Of a stretch of 64,000 nucleotides of DNA, positions 25,687-34,226 are shown one piece after another; positions within the stretch are counted from its first letter, which is position 1; each line of letters begins with the position of its first letter. Both the position numbers and the translations under genes were made by a program. Source of the stretch: Deltaproteobacteria bacterium HGW-Deltaproteobacteria-13 (GTDB lineage Bacteria; Desulfobacterota; Syntrophia; Syntrophales; Smithellaceae); NCBI GenBank assembly GCA_002840555.1, contig PHBJ01000001.1:1-64000 (forward strand), written 5' to 3'. Below the pieces are notes generated by a model that saw only the letters and a program-made list of their open reading frames with translations, made no database searches and was not told the DNA's origin.

Positions 25687-27414
25687 TTGCAGCGTAAATT
25701 AAGAATGGCGGAAATCGTTAAGGATGTGATCAAGACGGCGGGTGTGTTTTTTATTGAAGAATCCGCCCGCGGCACGTTGAACCAGAACCTTAAGGGAATT
25801 ACCAAAGCTTCCATACCGGTGGATATGTCCTGGGCTCAGCTCCTTGAAGAGCGCGCCTCTCAGGTTCCCCATAAAGCTTTCCTTCTTTATGAGAATGAAC
25901 GTTATACCTACAGGGAAATGGATCAGAACGCCAACAAGGTTGCGAATCTTTTAAAATCAATTGGCGGCGGCAAGGGCAAAGGGGTTGGCATTTTCATGAA
26001 GAACTCGCCCCGTTATCTGGACGTATTCTTCGGCGCGCAGAAAATCGGAATGTACATCGTGCCGCTCAATCCTGAACTCAAGGGCGACGGTCTTCGCTAT
26101 GTGATTGACCATAGCGATGTGGAATATCTGTTTGTTGAAAACGAACTTCTGGATGCGTTTCATGCGATCAAAGCTGAAGTCCCCAAGCTAAAACATATCC
26201 TCGTTAATGATTGCGAACCGGATACTAAAAATATGAAAGTGCCTTCCGGGATGGAAAGGTTCAGCGCGGTCGCGAAACAATCCAATGCCAATCCCGGCGT
26301 CGGTTTTAATCCCGAAGACATGTGTCTCATTATGTACACCTCCGGGACAACCGGAAGGGCCAAGGGCGTTGTTTACCGCTATGGACAAAGCAGCGTGAAG
26401 AAACTTTCCCTGCTTTCCGGCTTATATCTTAAACCGGACGACGTCTACTATACGGCCATGCAGTTATGCCATGCCAACGCCATGTTTCTGACTGTTACCT
26501 GCTCTCTGGGCAAAAGGGCGACGGTTGCTCTGGCGCGTAAATTTTCCGCAAGCAAATTCTGGGAAGATATCCGGCATCACAAGGTAACTGTATTTAATGT
26601 CATCGGCTCCATGGTTCCTATTCTGATGAAGCAGCCGCCAAGCCCCCTGGATTCGCAAAATAAAGTGCGCGTTGTGCTTTCGGCAGCCTGCCCTGCCGAT
26701 ATGTGGGAGGCTTTCGAAAAAAGATTCGGTGTTACGATTTATGAAGGCTACGGCGCGGTGGACGGAGGAAACAAGATTGTTATGAATTTAGGCACCGGCC
26801 CCGTCGGTTCCATCGGAAAACCTTCCAGGAGTCTTGGCAAATACCGTCTGTTGGATGGAAACGGCAAGGACGTAAAAAAGGGAGAACCCGGAGAACTTGC
26901 TTTTGTGCTTAGCCCGAGAAAAAGTTCCGGAAAGAAAAAAAGTTCCGGGGGCGGAGTTGAATACTACAAAAACGAAAAAGCGACCGGCGAAAAGAACAAA
27001 GACGGTCTCCTCTATACGGGTGATCTCCTCCGCAGTGATGCCAAGGGCTATCTTTATTTTGTCGGACGCAACACCGAAAGTATGCGCAAAGGCGGCGAGA
27101 ATGTCAGCGCGTTCGAGGTGGAGCATGTGATCATGGATCATCCTGCCGTGGAAGAGGTTGCTGTTTACGCGGTGCCTTCCGAAATGGCCGAAGACGAAAT
27201 TATGGCCTCCGTAAAACTGGTAGAAGGCATGACACTTGATCCCCGGGAGTTAATCGTTTTTCTCAAGGATCGTTTGGCCAAATACGCCGTGCCGCGCTAC
27301 ATTCGTATAGTTAAAGAATTTCCCATGACCAATTCCTTCCGGGTCGTGAAAAAAGATCTCGAAAAAATCGGCGTGACGCCGGATACATTTGACGCTCAGA
27401 AGAGCAAAGGATAA
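25687..27414 (+). CDS. Acyl-CoA synthetase, FATP/VLACS-like (operon B)
   Basis: AMP-forming ligase of about 575 residues. P-loop MYTSGTTGRAKGVVYR near residue 215, then VRVVLSAACPADMWEAFEKRFGVTIYEGYGAVDGG, A7 LLYTGDLLRSDAKGYLYFVGR, and RKGGENVSAFEVEHVI. The C-terminus FPMTNSFRVVKKDLEKIGVTPDTF matches the FATP/VLACS ending (TGTFKxxKxxL..EGFDP) with Arg where Lys is usual. A Lys/Ser/Gly-rich insert (SSGKKKSSGGG) precedes A7. The start is unclear: TTG 25687 after GGAAGAAG, ATG 25705, or an in-frame ATC at 25672 ideally spaced from GGGAGG. Likely activates very-long-chain, branched or steroid-like acids. Confidence 0.84.
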   Translation: MQRKLRMAEIVKDVIKTAGVFFIEESARGTLNQNLKGITKASIPVDMSWAQLLEERASQVPHKAFLLYENERYTYREMDQNANKVANLLKSIGGGKGKGVGIFMKNSPRYLDVFFGAQKIGMYIVPLNPELKGDGLRYVIDHSDVEYLFVENELLDAFHAIKAEVPKLKHILVNDCEPDTKNMKVPSGMERFSAVAKQSNANPGVGFNPEDMCLIMYTSGTTGRAKGVVYRYGQSSVKKLSLLSGLYLKPDDVYYTAMQLCHANAMFLTVTCSLGKRATVALARKFSASKFWEDIRHHKVTVFNVIGSMVPILMKQPPSPLDSQNKVRVVLSAACPADMWEAFEKRFGVTIYEGYGAVDGGNKIVMNLGTGPVGSIGKPSRSLGKYRLLDGNGKDVKKGEPGELAFVLSPRKSSGKKKSSGGGVEYYKNEKATGEKNKDGLLYTGDLLRSDAKGYLYFVGRNTESMRKGGENVSAFEVEHVIMDHPAVEEVAVYAVPSEMAEDEIMASVKLVEGMTLDPRELIVFLKDRLAKYAVPRYIRIVKEFPMTNSFRVVKKDLEKIGVTPDTFDAQKSKG

Positions 27415-27532
27415 GCTGCAGTATCTTTGTGTGATGCATGAGTAGATGCAAGGTTTTTTTTCAATAAACAAATTATTCACAGTCTTGATTTTTTGATAAA
27501 TTTTTTAACACATTCAGAAGGGAGGGGGGATT

Positions 27533-29041
27533 ATGATTTCACCAAAGGAGGACATATCTTTACTGGAGCGAGAGCCGCGTTTTGAAGACAGCTTCTGCAG
27601 CATACAGGCTGTTCCGAAAATTCCCAAGATTCAACACAAGGAAACCAGAATTCTCGTCAGCCACGCACGCCGTTTTAACGATGAAGTCGTCAGGCCTCTT
27701 GCTCTTAAAACCGATCTGCACAGTTTTGAAGATCCGGAATATCTGCCCTGGGACCTCGTGAAGAAAGCCAATGAATGGGGTTTTTATACCATGTTCATTC
27801 CCAAACTGTTCGGCGGCCAGGGGTGGAGCCTGCCGAGTCATACATATGTCATTGAAGAATTGTCCTCGGCCTGTGTCGGTATCGCGAACGTCATCTTTGT
27901 CCACTACCTGGGTTTTATGACCTGTCTGGCGTCATGGAATATGCCGCTTGTCAACAGAATCTGCCGGGATGTAGCGGAAGGGGAGCGCACGGGTAATCCC
28001 TGTCTGATTACGCTGGCCATCACCGAACCCGGGGCCGGAACGGACGTGGAAGAAGTGGAACTGGTCGATCGCGGCAGGGTGACTTGTTTAGCCGAAAAAG
28101 TCAAAGGCGGCTACATCGTCAACGGCAGCAAAATATTCATCTCCATGGGGCATGTATCCACCTGGCACGCTGTGGTTGCCTATAGCGATCTGAAGAAACC
28201 TTCGGAGAATACGGTCATTCTGGCGGTCAAGACCGGAACAAAAGGATTCAGCTTCGGCAAACATGAAGACAAGATGGGTCAGCGGGCGTGTTGCGCGAGC
28301 GAACTGGTCTTTGAAGACTGCTTCATACCGGATGATTGTGTTTTGTGTGATTCGCGTGATTTTCACAACTCTCCGATACGTTCGACTGCGGATCTCGTCA
28401 ACCAGCTGATTCACTATGTCGTTGAAGTGACGCGCGCCTCGGTGGGCGCTTTCGGAACCGGTGTGGCCAGAGGCGCTTATGAACACGCGCTCAAGTTTGC
28501 CGGAGAAACGGCAGTGGACGGGAAACTGCTCATCAACCATGAATGGGCCCAGATCATGCTGGCCGAAATGTATAAGAATGTCATTGCCGCCCGGCTCGCC
28601 TATGTTGAAGCCAATTATTCCAACAGTCTTAATGGCGGGGTTTTAAATTTCCTGCAGATCAAACCGGTTTATTACTATATGAAGTTCGTTCCTCAGACCG
28701 TCATCGATCTTTTTGTTGTTCCTTTTTATAAGACAAAAATCTTCAACTGGTTTATGCGTCAGGTTTTTGTGGAAGGCCAATCCGTGGAGGCTCAGCACCG
28801 TTGTTCCGGATGGTCATCCATTGCCAAGTTTTTCGGCACCGATATGGGCATGAAAAACAGTCAGATGGCGCTGGAGATGATGGGACAGACGGGATTACGG
28901 CACGACCAGGGAACGGAAAAGATTCTGCGCGATTCCAAACTGCTGCAAATCTACGAGGGAACCAACCAACTGAACCGGCTCAATCTTTTTAACTGCCTGA
29001 TTGCCCGTAACGTATCGCAGGCTCGCGTATTTGAAGAATAG
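27533..29041 (+). CDS. Acyl-CoA dehydrogenase, catalytic subunit (operon B)
   Basis: A 502-residue acyl-CoA dehydrogenase. FAD region LITLAITEPGAGTDVEEVE, YIVNGSKIFISMGHVS, KMGQRACCASELVFED, and the catalytic KLLQIYEGTNQLNRLNLFN ending with Glu in place. It is longer than the usual 380-400 residues because of an N-terminal addition of about 45 residues and an insert near residues 365-425 (FLQIKPVYYYMKFVPQTVIDLFVVPFYKTKIFNW), which is hydrophobic and may touch a membrane or partner. G-rich ribosome site before the ATG. Paired with the non-catalytic subunit 13 nt downstream. Confidence 0.87.
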   Translation: MISPKEDISLLEREPRFEDSFCSIQAVPKIPKIQHKETRILVSHARRFNDEVVRPLALKTDLHSFEDPEYLPWDLVKKANEWGFYTMFIPKLFGGQGWSLPSHTYVIEELSSACVGIANVIFVHYLGFMTCLASWNMPLVNRICRDVAEGERTGNPCLITLAITEPGAGTDVEEVELVDRGRVTCLAEKVKGGYIVNGSKIFISMGHVSTWHAVVAYSDLKKPSENTVILAVKTGTKGFSFGKHEDKMGQRACCASELVFEDCFIPDDCVLCDSRDFHNSPIRSTADLVNQLIHYVVEVTRASVGAFGTGVARGAYEHALKFAGETAVDGKLLINHEWAQIMLAEMYKNVIAARLAYVEANYSNSLNGGVLNFLQIKPVYYYMKFVPQTVIDLFVVPFYKTKIFNWFMRQVFVEGQSVEAQHRCSGWSSIAKFFGTDMGMKNSQMALEMMGQTGLRHDQGTEKILRDSKLLQIYEGTNQLNRLNLFNCLIARNVSQARVFEE

Positions 29042-29054
29042 GAGGAAATGAAAA

Positions 29055-30176
29055 ATGCTGACGACTATAAAATGCGAACTCAAGTCCTTTGAAGATCTGG
29101 CTCATAGTTTTGCAGTCAAAGAGCTGGCCGCCAACAGAGAGGAACACGACCGTTATCCCTTCGGTCCTTTTTTTGATTCCGTTGTAACCAAAGCCCATGA
29201 AGTCGGATTGCTGGGCGCTACATTGCCGGAAGAATGCGGCGGCATCGGGCAGGATATCAGCGCCTTATGCATTATCCTCGATCACATCTGCGCGGCCGAT
29301 GCCAGCCTCGGCGGTATTATTTTTACCAATGCTCTGTCTCAGGAAATCATACTGGCCGCAGGCAATAAAGACCTCCTTGCCGATATTATGGGAAATGCGG
29401 CCGATGCCAGGGCCGCTCTGATTGCCTGTACCTCTTTTGCGAACCCTGCCGAAACCGGTACCACACTGGAAGCGGTTAAAATCGAAGACAGTTATCTTCT
29501 CAATGGCGCCATAGAGTATGTCGTTCTGGGTGGATTGTCCGGACAGGCTCTGGTTCCGGCCAAAATCAAGGGTCAGGAAGGCTATTCTTACTTTCTCGTC
29601 AATTTATCCGATAGAGGCATAGCCAAAAGCCAGCCGGTATTCAGTCTGGGATTGCATGCCTGTTCCGCTGTTGATCTTAAGCTGGTGGGAGTTGCCGGTA
29701 AAATTATCGGTCAGGAAGGAGCCGGAGCAAAATATTTCAATCACGCGTCCGACCGGATGCATGCAGCAGTTGCCGCCGTGCAGTGCGGGATCATGAAAGG
29801 ATCATTTCATGAAGCATTGGATTACAGTCAGCAACGCTGTCAGGGCGGTAAAGAAATCATCAACTGGTCGGGACTGAGGATGATCTTAGGTCAGATGGCC
29901 GTACAGGTGAAAATTGCCGAGATGGTGGTATCCGAAGCGGCCATGGCTGTGGAAAATCAGGAATACCAGTGGAATCTTTACACCCGGGCCGCGGCGCTGC
30001 ATCTATCGGAATTGGCCTGTAAGCTGACGACGGATGGCATCCAGTGTTTAGGCGGCAACGGTTATATGAAAGATTACGGTCAGGAAAAACGATTCCGTGA
30101 TGCCAAACATGTTCAGGCGTTTTTAGGTTTAGCTCCAATGAAAAAACTTTCCATTATCAAGGATATGCTGGCGTAA
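29055..30176 (+). CDS. Acyl-CoA dehydrogenase-like subunit lacking the catalytic glutamate (operon B)
   Basis: A 373-residue acyl-CoA dehydrogenase fold. The C-terminal helix GIQCLGGNGYMKDYGQEKRFRDAKHV is kept, but the expected IYEGT is AFLGLAP, so the catalytic Glu position is Leu. The FAD-contact segment differs from the family (LIACTSFANPAETGTTLEAV instead of TEPxAGSD), which suggests it may not bind FAD normally. GGAGG lies before the ATG. Here it follows its catalytic partner, whereas in operon A the order is reversed. Probably the structural half of a heteromeric enzyme. Confidence 0.82.
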   Translation: MLTTIKCELKSFEDLAHSFAVKELAANREEHDRYPFGPFFDSVVTKAHEVGLLGATLPEECGGIGQDISALCIILDHICAADASLGGIIFTNALSQEIILAAGNKDLLADIMGNAADARAALIACTSFANPAETGTTLEAVKIEDSYLLNGAIEYVVLGGLSGQALVPAKIKGQEGYSYFLVNLSDRGIAKSQPVFSLGLHACSAVDLKLVGVAGKIIGQEGAGAKYFNHASDRMHAAVAAVQCGIMKGSFHEALDYSQQRCQGGKEIINWSGLRMILGQMAVQVKIAEMVVSEAAMAVENQEYQWNLYTRAAALHLSELACKLTTDGIQCLGGNGYMKDYGQEKRFRDAKHVQAFLGLAPMKKLSIIKDMLA

Positions 30177-30194
30177 ACACATACAATGGTCCTA

Positions 30195-30205
30195 CCCCCC
30201 CCCCC
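30195..30205. repeat. Homopolymeric C11 tract
   Basis: Eleven consecutive C lie within a small hairpin (CCTACC...GGTAGG) between the dehydrogenase and the SDR of operon B. Slippage here would change only intergenic spacing. Confidence 0.6.
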
Positions 30206-30227
30206 AAGTCGGTAGGTAACCGAAGAA

Positions 30228-30259
30228 CCCCCGATGAAGTCTTACGGCTTTATCGGGGG
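30228..30259 (+). terminator. Terminator-like hairpin inside operon B
   Basis: A 12-bp stem (30228-30239 with 30248-30259, one G-U pair, 8-nt loop) with five G-C pairs at its base. No T run follows, so it may attenuate or stabilise the upstream mRNA more than end it. Confidence 0.5.
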
Positions 30260-30296
30260 CGTCCTATCATTAAAAATATTTTAGTGAGAAAAACAG

Positions 30297-31160
30297 ATGG
30301 ATCTGAACAAGAAATTCCCCGGAAGAAGAGTCGTTATTACAGGAGCCGGCAGCGGCCTGGGAAGGGCGCTGGCGCTCGAATTCGCGAAAAGAAACTGGAG
30401 TGTAGCCATAGCGGAGATCAACGATGAGCGGGCTAAAGAAACGGCGGAGATGGTGAAGAAGGAGGGCGGGAAGGCTATCACGATACACTGCGACGTTACG
30501 AAGCCCGCGGACCTTGATCATGTTCTGAAAAAAGTACTGAAAGAATGGAACGGAGTGGACATCCTGATCAACAATGCCGGGGTCGCTTCGGCCGGATGGT
30601 TTGAGAAGATCCCGCTGGAAAAGTGGGACTGGATCATCGGGCTTAACACCAACAGTATCATTCATGGATGCCGCTCATTTATCCCCTATTTTAAAGAACA
30701 GAAATCGGGATACATCGTCAATGTGGCGTCGAACGCCGGTATTGCTTCATTACCGGAGATGGCAAGCTACAACGCGACCAAGGCTGCGGCAATATCGCTG
30801 ACGGAAACGCTCAGGATCGAAATGGCCATGTTCAATATTGGTGTGTCCGTGGTGTGTCCCACATTCTTCAAGACGAACCTGATGGACCAGTTCTCGTCGC
30901 CGGACGATCGCCAGCGCAAGCTCGCCGATACATTTTTCGGAAATGCAACGGTAACATCGGAAAGGGTCGCGCGCCATACCATACAATCAATCGAGAAAAA
31001 CCGTTTCTATGTGATAACCCAGAAAGACGGCAGAAACATGTGGCGGATGAAGCGTCTGACTCCGGAACTCTACTTCAAGATATTTGGCATTATCTATAAA
31101 ACCGGATATTTTGACAGGCATCTTACAAAATTGTTGAAAATATTAAATCTAGTCGGATAG
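30297..31160 (+). CDS. Short-chain dehydrogenase/reductase (operon B)
   Basis: A 287-residue SDR with TGAGSGLGRALALEFAKR, an acidic EIN after strand 2 (NAD preference likely), NNAG and the catalytic YNATK. It closely parallels the SDR at 21040 along its length, including the C-terminal FYVITQKDGRNMWRMKRLTPELYFKIF extension. Weak ribosome site before the ATG. Probably oxidises a hydroxylated intermediate of the operon B pathway. Confidence 0.85.
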   Translation: MDLNKKFPGRRVVITGAGSGLGRALALEFAKRNWSVAIAEINDERAKETAEMVKKEGGKAITIHCDVTKPADLDHVLKKVLKEWNGVDILINNAGVASAGWFEKIPLEKWDWIIGLNTNSIIHGCRSFIPYFKEQKSGYIVNVASNAGIASLPEMASYNATKAAAISLTETLRIEMAMFNIGVSVVCPTFFKTNLMDQFSSPDDRQRKLADTFFGNATVTSERVARHTIQSIEKNRFYVITQKDGRNMWRMKRLTPELYFKIFGIIYKTGYFDRHLTKLLKILNLVG

Positions 31161-31327
31161 GGGAGGAGGGTATCCGGAGGTTCGCCGCCGGTATCTGCCG
31201 GGAAGATTTGTCCTGATCCATGGACAGTTAGTCAGAGAAAGCCTGAGCATGCGGTGATTGAAAAAAGGAAAACCGCTGATATCAATAATGTGTTGTAAAA
31301 TATAAAGAAAGGGGAGGGGAAAAACAG

Positions 31328-31858
31328 ATGTCTTCTGCATTGGGTAAAGGGTCAAAAGTAAAAATTGAGCTGGAGAAAAGGAACTATCAGCCGGGCAGAT
31401 TCAAAAAAATGGTTGATCCAACCGTTGTCAGCGCGCCGTTCACCTTAATTGTGGATGAAGACAAGTGCATGGGGTGCGGCGTGTGCCTGAGGAATTGTCC
31501 GGGCGACGGCATTGATATGATTGCCAAGACCAAATATTCCGATGTTCAGGCGCCGGCCTGCCAGTTCAACTGTCCTGCCGGAACGGATATCCGGGAATAT
31601 ATGAAACTCCTCAACGATGGCGCGTCGATGGCGCGTCCCTTGCCGATGCCTGGAAAGTACTCACCCGGAATAATCCTTTTCCCGCAATTACCGGCAGGGT
31701 TTGCCCTCATCCCTGCGAGAGCGCCTGTAACCGGACCTACTTTGACGGAACCGCCGTCAACATCAATTGTGTTGAACGAACGGTGGGTGATTACGGTCTG
31801 GAGAAAGGGCTGGCTTTTGAAAAAACCTCTCAGAAAAAAAATGAAAAAGTCGCGATAA
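31328..31858 (+). CDS. N-terminal ferredoxin part of a frameshifted Fe-S/GltD-like/nitroreductase protein, copy 2
   Basis: Paralogue of the gene at 17330. Residues 1-99 are the ferredoxin-like part with CMGCGVCLRNCP and PACQFNCPAGTDIREYMKLLNDGAS. The rest is an out-of-frame reading. A perfect 11-bp tandem duplication of GATGGCGCGTC (31616-31626 and 31627-31637) shifts the frame. Removing one unit restores a continuous protein through DGASLADAWKVLTRNNPFPAITGRVCPHPCESACNR into the next frame. Last gene set of operon B. Broken gene versus unrecognised recoding is discussed in the findings. Confidence 0.7.
   Translation: MSSALGKGSKVKIELEKRNYQPGRFKKMVDPTVVSAPFTLIVDEDKCMGCGVCLRNCPGDGIDMIAKTKYSDVQAPACQFNCPAGTDIREYMKLLNDGASMARPLPMPGKYSPGIILFPQLPAGFALIPARAPVTGPTLTEPPSTSIVLNERWVITVWRKGWLLKKPLRKKMKKSR
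31616..31637 (+). repeat. 11-bp tandem duplication causing a frameshift
   Basis: GATGGCGCGTC occurs twice without spacer. One unit gives a continuous reading frame through the whole fusion protein; two units shift it by +2. Confidence 0.9.
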
Positions 31859-33879
31859 TTGGCTCCGGTCCCGCAGGCCTCTCCTGCGCTTATCAGTTGG
31901 CAAAGTTAGGCTATGACGTAACCGTCTTTGAAGCCGCGAGCAGGCCGGGTGGAATGCTGCGTTACGCCATCCCCGCGTACCGTTTGCCGGAGAAAGTTGT
32001 CGATGCGGAAATCGGCCGGATTGTCAATCTGGGCGTTACCATGAAACTTGGCACCGTTGTCGGCAAGGATATTTCATTTGATGAACTGAAAAAACAGTTT
32101 AAGGCCGTTTATGTGGCCATCGGCGCTCAGGGCAGTACGGCCATGGGTGTTGAAGGAGAAGACGGCAAGGTGCTCTCCGGCCTGGCATTTTTAAAATCAG
32201 TCAAAGAAAAGAATCCCATCAAAATAGGCAAAAAAGTCGTGGTCATCGGCGGAGGCAACACGGCCATTGATGCCGCGCGCACTGCTCGTAGAATGGGTTC
32301 CGATGTAACGATTCTCTATAGAAGAACGGTAGCCGAAATGCCTGCCCATGTTGAAGAAATAAACGCAGCCAAAGAAGAAGGCGTTAAAATTCAGTTCTTA
32401 TGCGCTCCTGTAAAAGTAAGTGGCAGTAGTGTTACCTGTACAAAGATGGAGCTGGGAAGCCCTGACGCTTCCGGAAGACCGAAACCTATGCCGGTCAAGG
32501 GAAGCGAGTTCGATGTCCAATGCGAAACCCTCATCGCTGCTATCGGACAGGATCTTAACTTGACCGGCCTGGAAAACATTCCCAGAGCAGCCAATTGGAT
32601 CAACGCGAATATTCTCGGACAGACAGCGGAAAATGGTATTTTTGCCGGAGGCGACGCCGTGACCGGTCCCGGACTTGTCGCCGAGGCCATAGGCGCCGGA
32701 CGCAAAGCGGCATTGGGCATCGATGCCTTCATCAGAGGAGTAAAGATTGAACTTCCGAAGAAGATGGAAATATCCTACAAGGGAATCCCGCTGATGGGCG
32801 CTCCTCACTTCAGAGATACGGAAGATTTTAAACGGACTGACGGTGCCAAGCTGGATGCCGCCAAACGTCTGTCCAGTCCCGATGCCGAAGAAGCTCTGCC
32901 TTTCGGACAGGACAAAGCTCTCAGCGAAAGCAGACGCTGTCTGGGATGCGGTTCGTACAAGGCATCGTTCCAGGGATTTCCTGAATACTTCGGCAAGATC
33001 TGTCTTGCCTGTCATGACTGTGAAACCATCTGTCCGAATGGCGCTGTGATCATGCCCCATTTCTACCGCGTGGATGAAGGAAGGTTTGCCACGGACTACG
33101 ACTTCCCTCTGTATTCAAGGGACGGTATGCCTAATCCGTTAAGAATGGAGAGGCCGGCGCCGTTTAAGGAAATCGAGTCTCAAATTACGTCCACGGAAAA
33201 GGTTATTTATGAAAGAAGGAGCGTGCGCGTGTTCAAACAAGATCCGGTGCCAAGAGAATTAATTGAGCGGGTGCTGGAGGCCGGACGCTTCGCGCCCACG
33301 GCCGGAAATTGCATCGGGTATAAGGTAACCGTAATCACCGACAGGGAGGTTCTGGATGAATGGCATAAATCCACAATCTTCTTCCTGAGCAATGTGGCAA
33401 ATATCGTCATGCACAAAAATCCTTTGATCGACATCCTCAAAAGAATTCTGGTGATAGCCCGGCCCAGCTCATTCGATCAGCGCCCCATGGCGGCAATATC
33501 GGGTTTAACCAGGGTCAGATTCGGCAGCAAGCATTCCCGGTTCGGCATCAATGAAGTTGATACGTTCTTCGGCGCCCCCTGCGCCATCCTGCTGCATGGT
33601 CATCACCACCATGTTTCGCACAGGGAGATCGGATTGGGTATTATCGCCCAGAATATGGTGCTGGCGGCGCATGCGTTGGGACTGGGCACCTGTTATCAGG
33701 GGCTGCCGCTCAATACCTTGAAACAGGCCCCCTGGATGAAGTTCAAAAAAGGATTGCTGGAAAAGCTGGGTGTGGAATGGCCGTACGTACCGACGGTGAT
33801 GTTTGTGATGGGCTATCCGGCCGTAAAGGTGGACGGTGTTGTGCCCAGAGAATTTCCGCAGGTGAAATGGACAGAGTAA
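31783..33879 (+). CDS. FAD/NAD(P)-binding GltD-like and nitroreductase fusion, main part, copy 2
   Basis: Close paralogue of 17752-19863 with the same domain order: FAD motif IIGSGPAGLSCAYQLAKLGY, NAD(P) motif VVIGGGNTAIDAARTARR, Fe-S segment CLGCGSYKA...CLACHDCETICPNG, and the nitroreductase domain (YERRSVRVFKQDPVPRELIERVLEAGRFAPTAGN). The annotated GTG start has no ribosome site, and the conserved Cys-containing segment upstream of it is still in this frame. The nitroreductase halves have diverged more (GHHHHVSHREIG here against PHQLAISDKELG in copy 1), so the two may accept different substrates. Electron-transfer role with the dehydrogenase pair is inferred. Confidence 0.75.
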   Translation: MGDYGLEKGLAFEKTSQKKNEKVAIIGSGPAGLSCAYQLAKLGYDVTVFEAASRPGGMLRYAIPAYRLPEKVVDAEIGRIVNLGVTMKLGTVVGKDISFDELKKQFKAVYVAIGAQGSTAMGVEGEDGKVLSGLAFLKSVKEKNPIKIGKKVVVIGGGNTAIDAARTARRMGSDVTILYRRTVAEMPAHVEEINAAKEEGVKIQFLCAPVKVSGSSVTCTKMELGSPDASGRPKPMPVKGSEFDVQCETLIAAIGQDLNLTGLENIPRAANWINANILGQTAENGIFAGGDAVTGPGLVAEAIGAGRKAALGIDAFIRGVKIELPKKMEISYKGIPLMGAPHFRDTEDFKRTDGAKLDAAKRLSSPDAEEALPFGQDKALSESRRCLGCGSYKASFQGFPEYFGKICLACHDCETICPNGAVIMPHFYRVDEGRFATDYDFPLYSRDGMPNPLRMERPAPFKEIESQITSTEKVIYERRSVRVFKQDPVPRELIERVLEAGRFAPTAGNCIGYKVTVITDREVLDEWHKSTIFFLSNVANIVMHKNPLIDILKRILVIARPSSFDQRPMAAISGLTRVRFGSKHSRFGINEVDTFFGAPCAILLHGHHHHVSHREIGLGIIAQNMVLAAHALGLGTCYQGLPLNTLKQAPWMKFKKGLLEKLGVEWPYVPTVMFVMGYPAVKVDGVVPREFPQVKWTE

Positions 33880-33886
33880 AAAAAAT

Positions 33887-33921
33887 CAGGCAGGTCCCTT
33901 CTTTCCGAAGGGGCTTGCCTG
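33887..33921 (+). terminator. Terminator of operon B
   Basis: A 15-bp stem with two G-U pairs (33887-33901 with 33907-33921) and a 5-nt loop lies 8 nt after the stop. The A run before the stem gives the U tract only in the opposite direction. Confidence 0.6.
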
Positions 33922-34173
33922 CTGAGCACGAATCGGAGTGAATATTATTTCCGCCGGACAGTCCCCTCTTCAAACAAGATGGACTCCTTCCATCAAAAAA
34001 CAAATCTATTATCTTGACATCTTTTTATCCGGAGTTTAATTTCAGTTAAATAAAAGATGCGATTCACGTTTAGTCAGTCTTTTCTTCGTTCGATACAAAA
34101 ATGTTCTAATCGAAATTCTAATTTATAGCTGATTTATCAATTATTTCATATATTAAAGCAACGAGTTCTTCTT

Positions 34174-34189
34174 TGGCACTTTACTTGCG
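34174..34189 (+). promoter_or_regulatory. Sigma-54 promoter of amtB-glnK
   Basis: TGGCAC (34174-34179), five bases, then TTGCG (34185-34189) is an exact -24/-12 element with 10 nt between GG and GC. It lies about 40 nt before the amtB ATG. The upstream 150 nt are AT-rich and should hold enhancer sites, but no clear NtrC palindrome is visible. Confidence 0.85.
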
Positions 34190-34226
34190 TAGTTAATAGG
34201 CAAATGTTTTCAAGGAGGTAATAATT

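Noticed and set aside
31328-33879. The two Fe-S/GltD/nitroreductase copies as an assembly duplicate of one locus
   Set aside because: The nitroreductase halves differ at many residues and the flanking genes differ, so they are real paralogues even if the indels still need read support.
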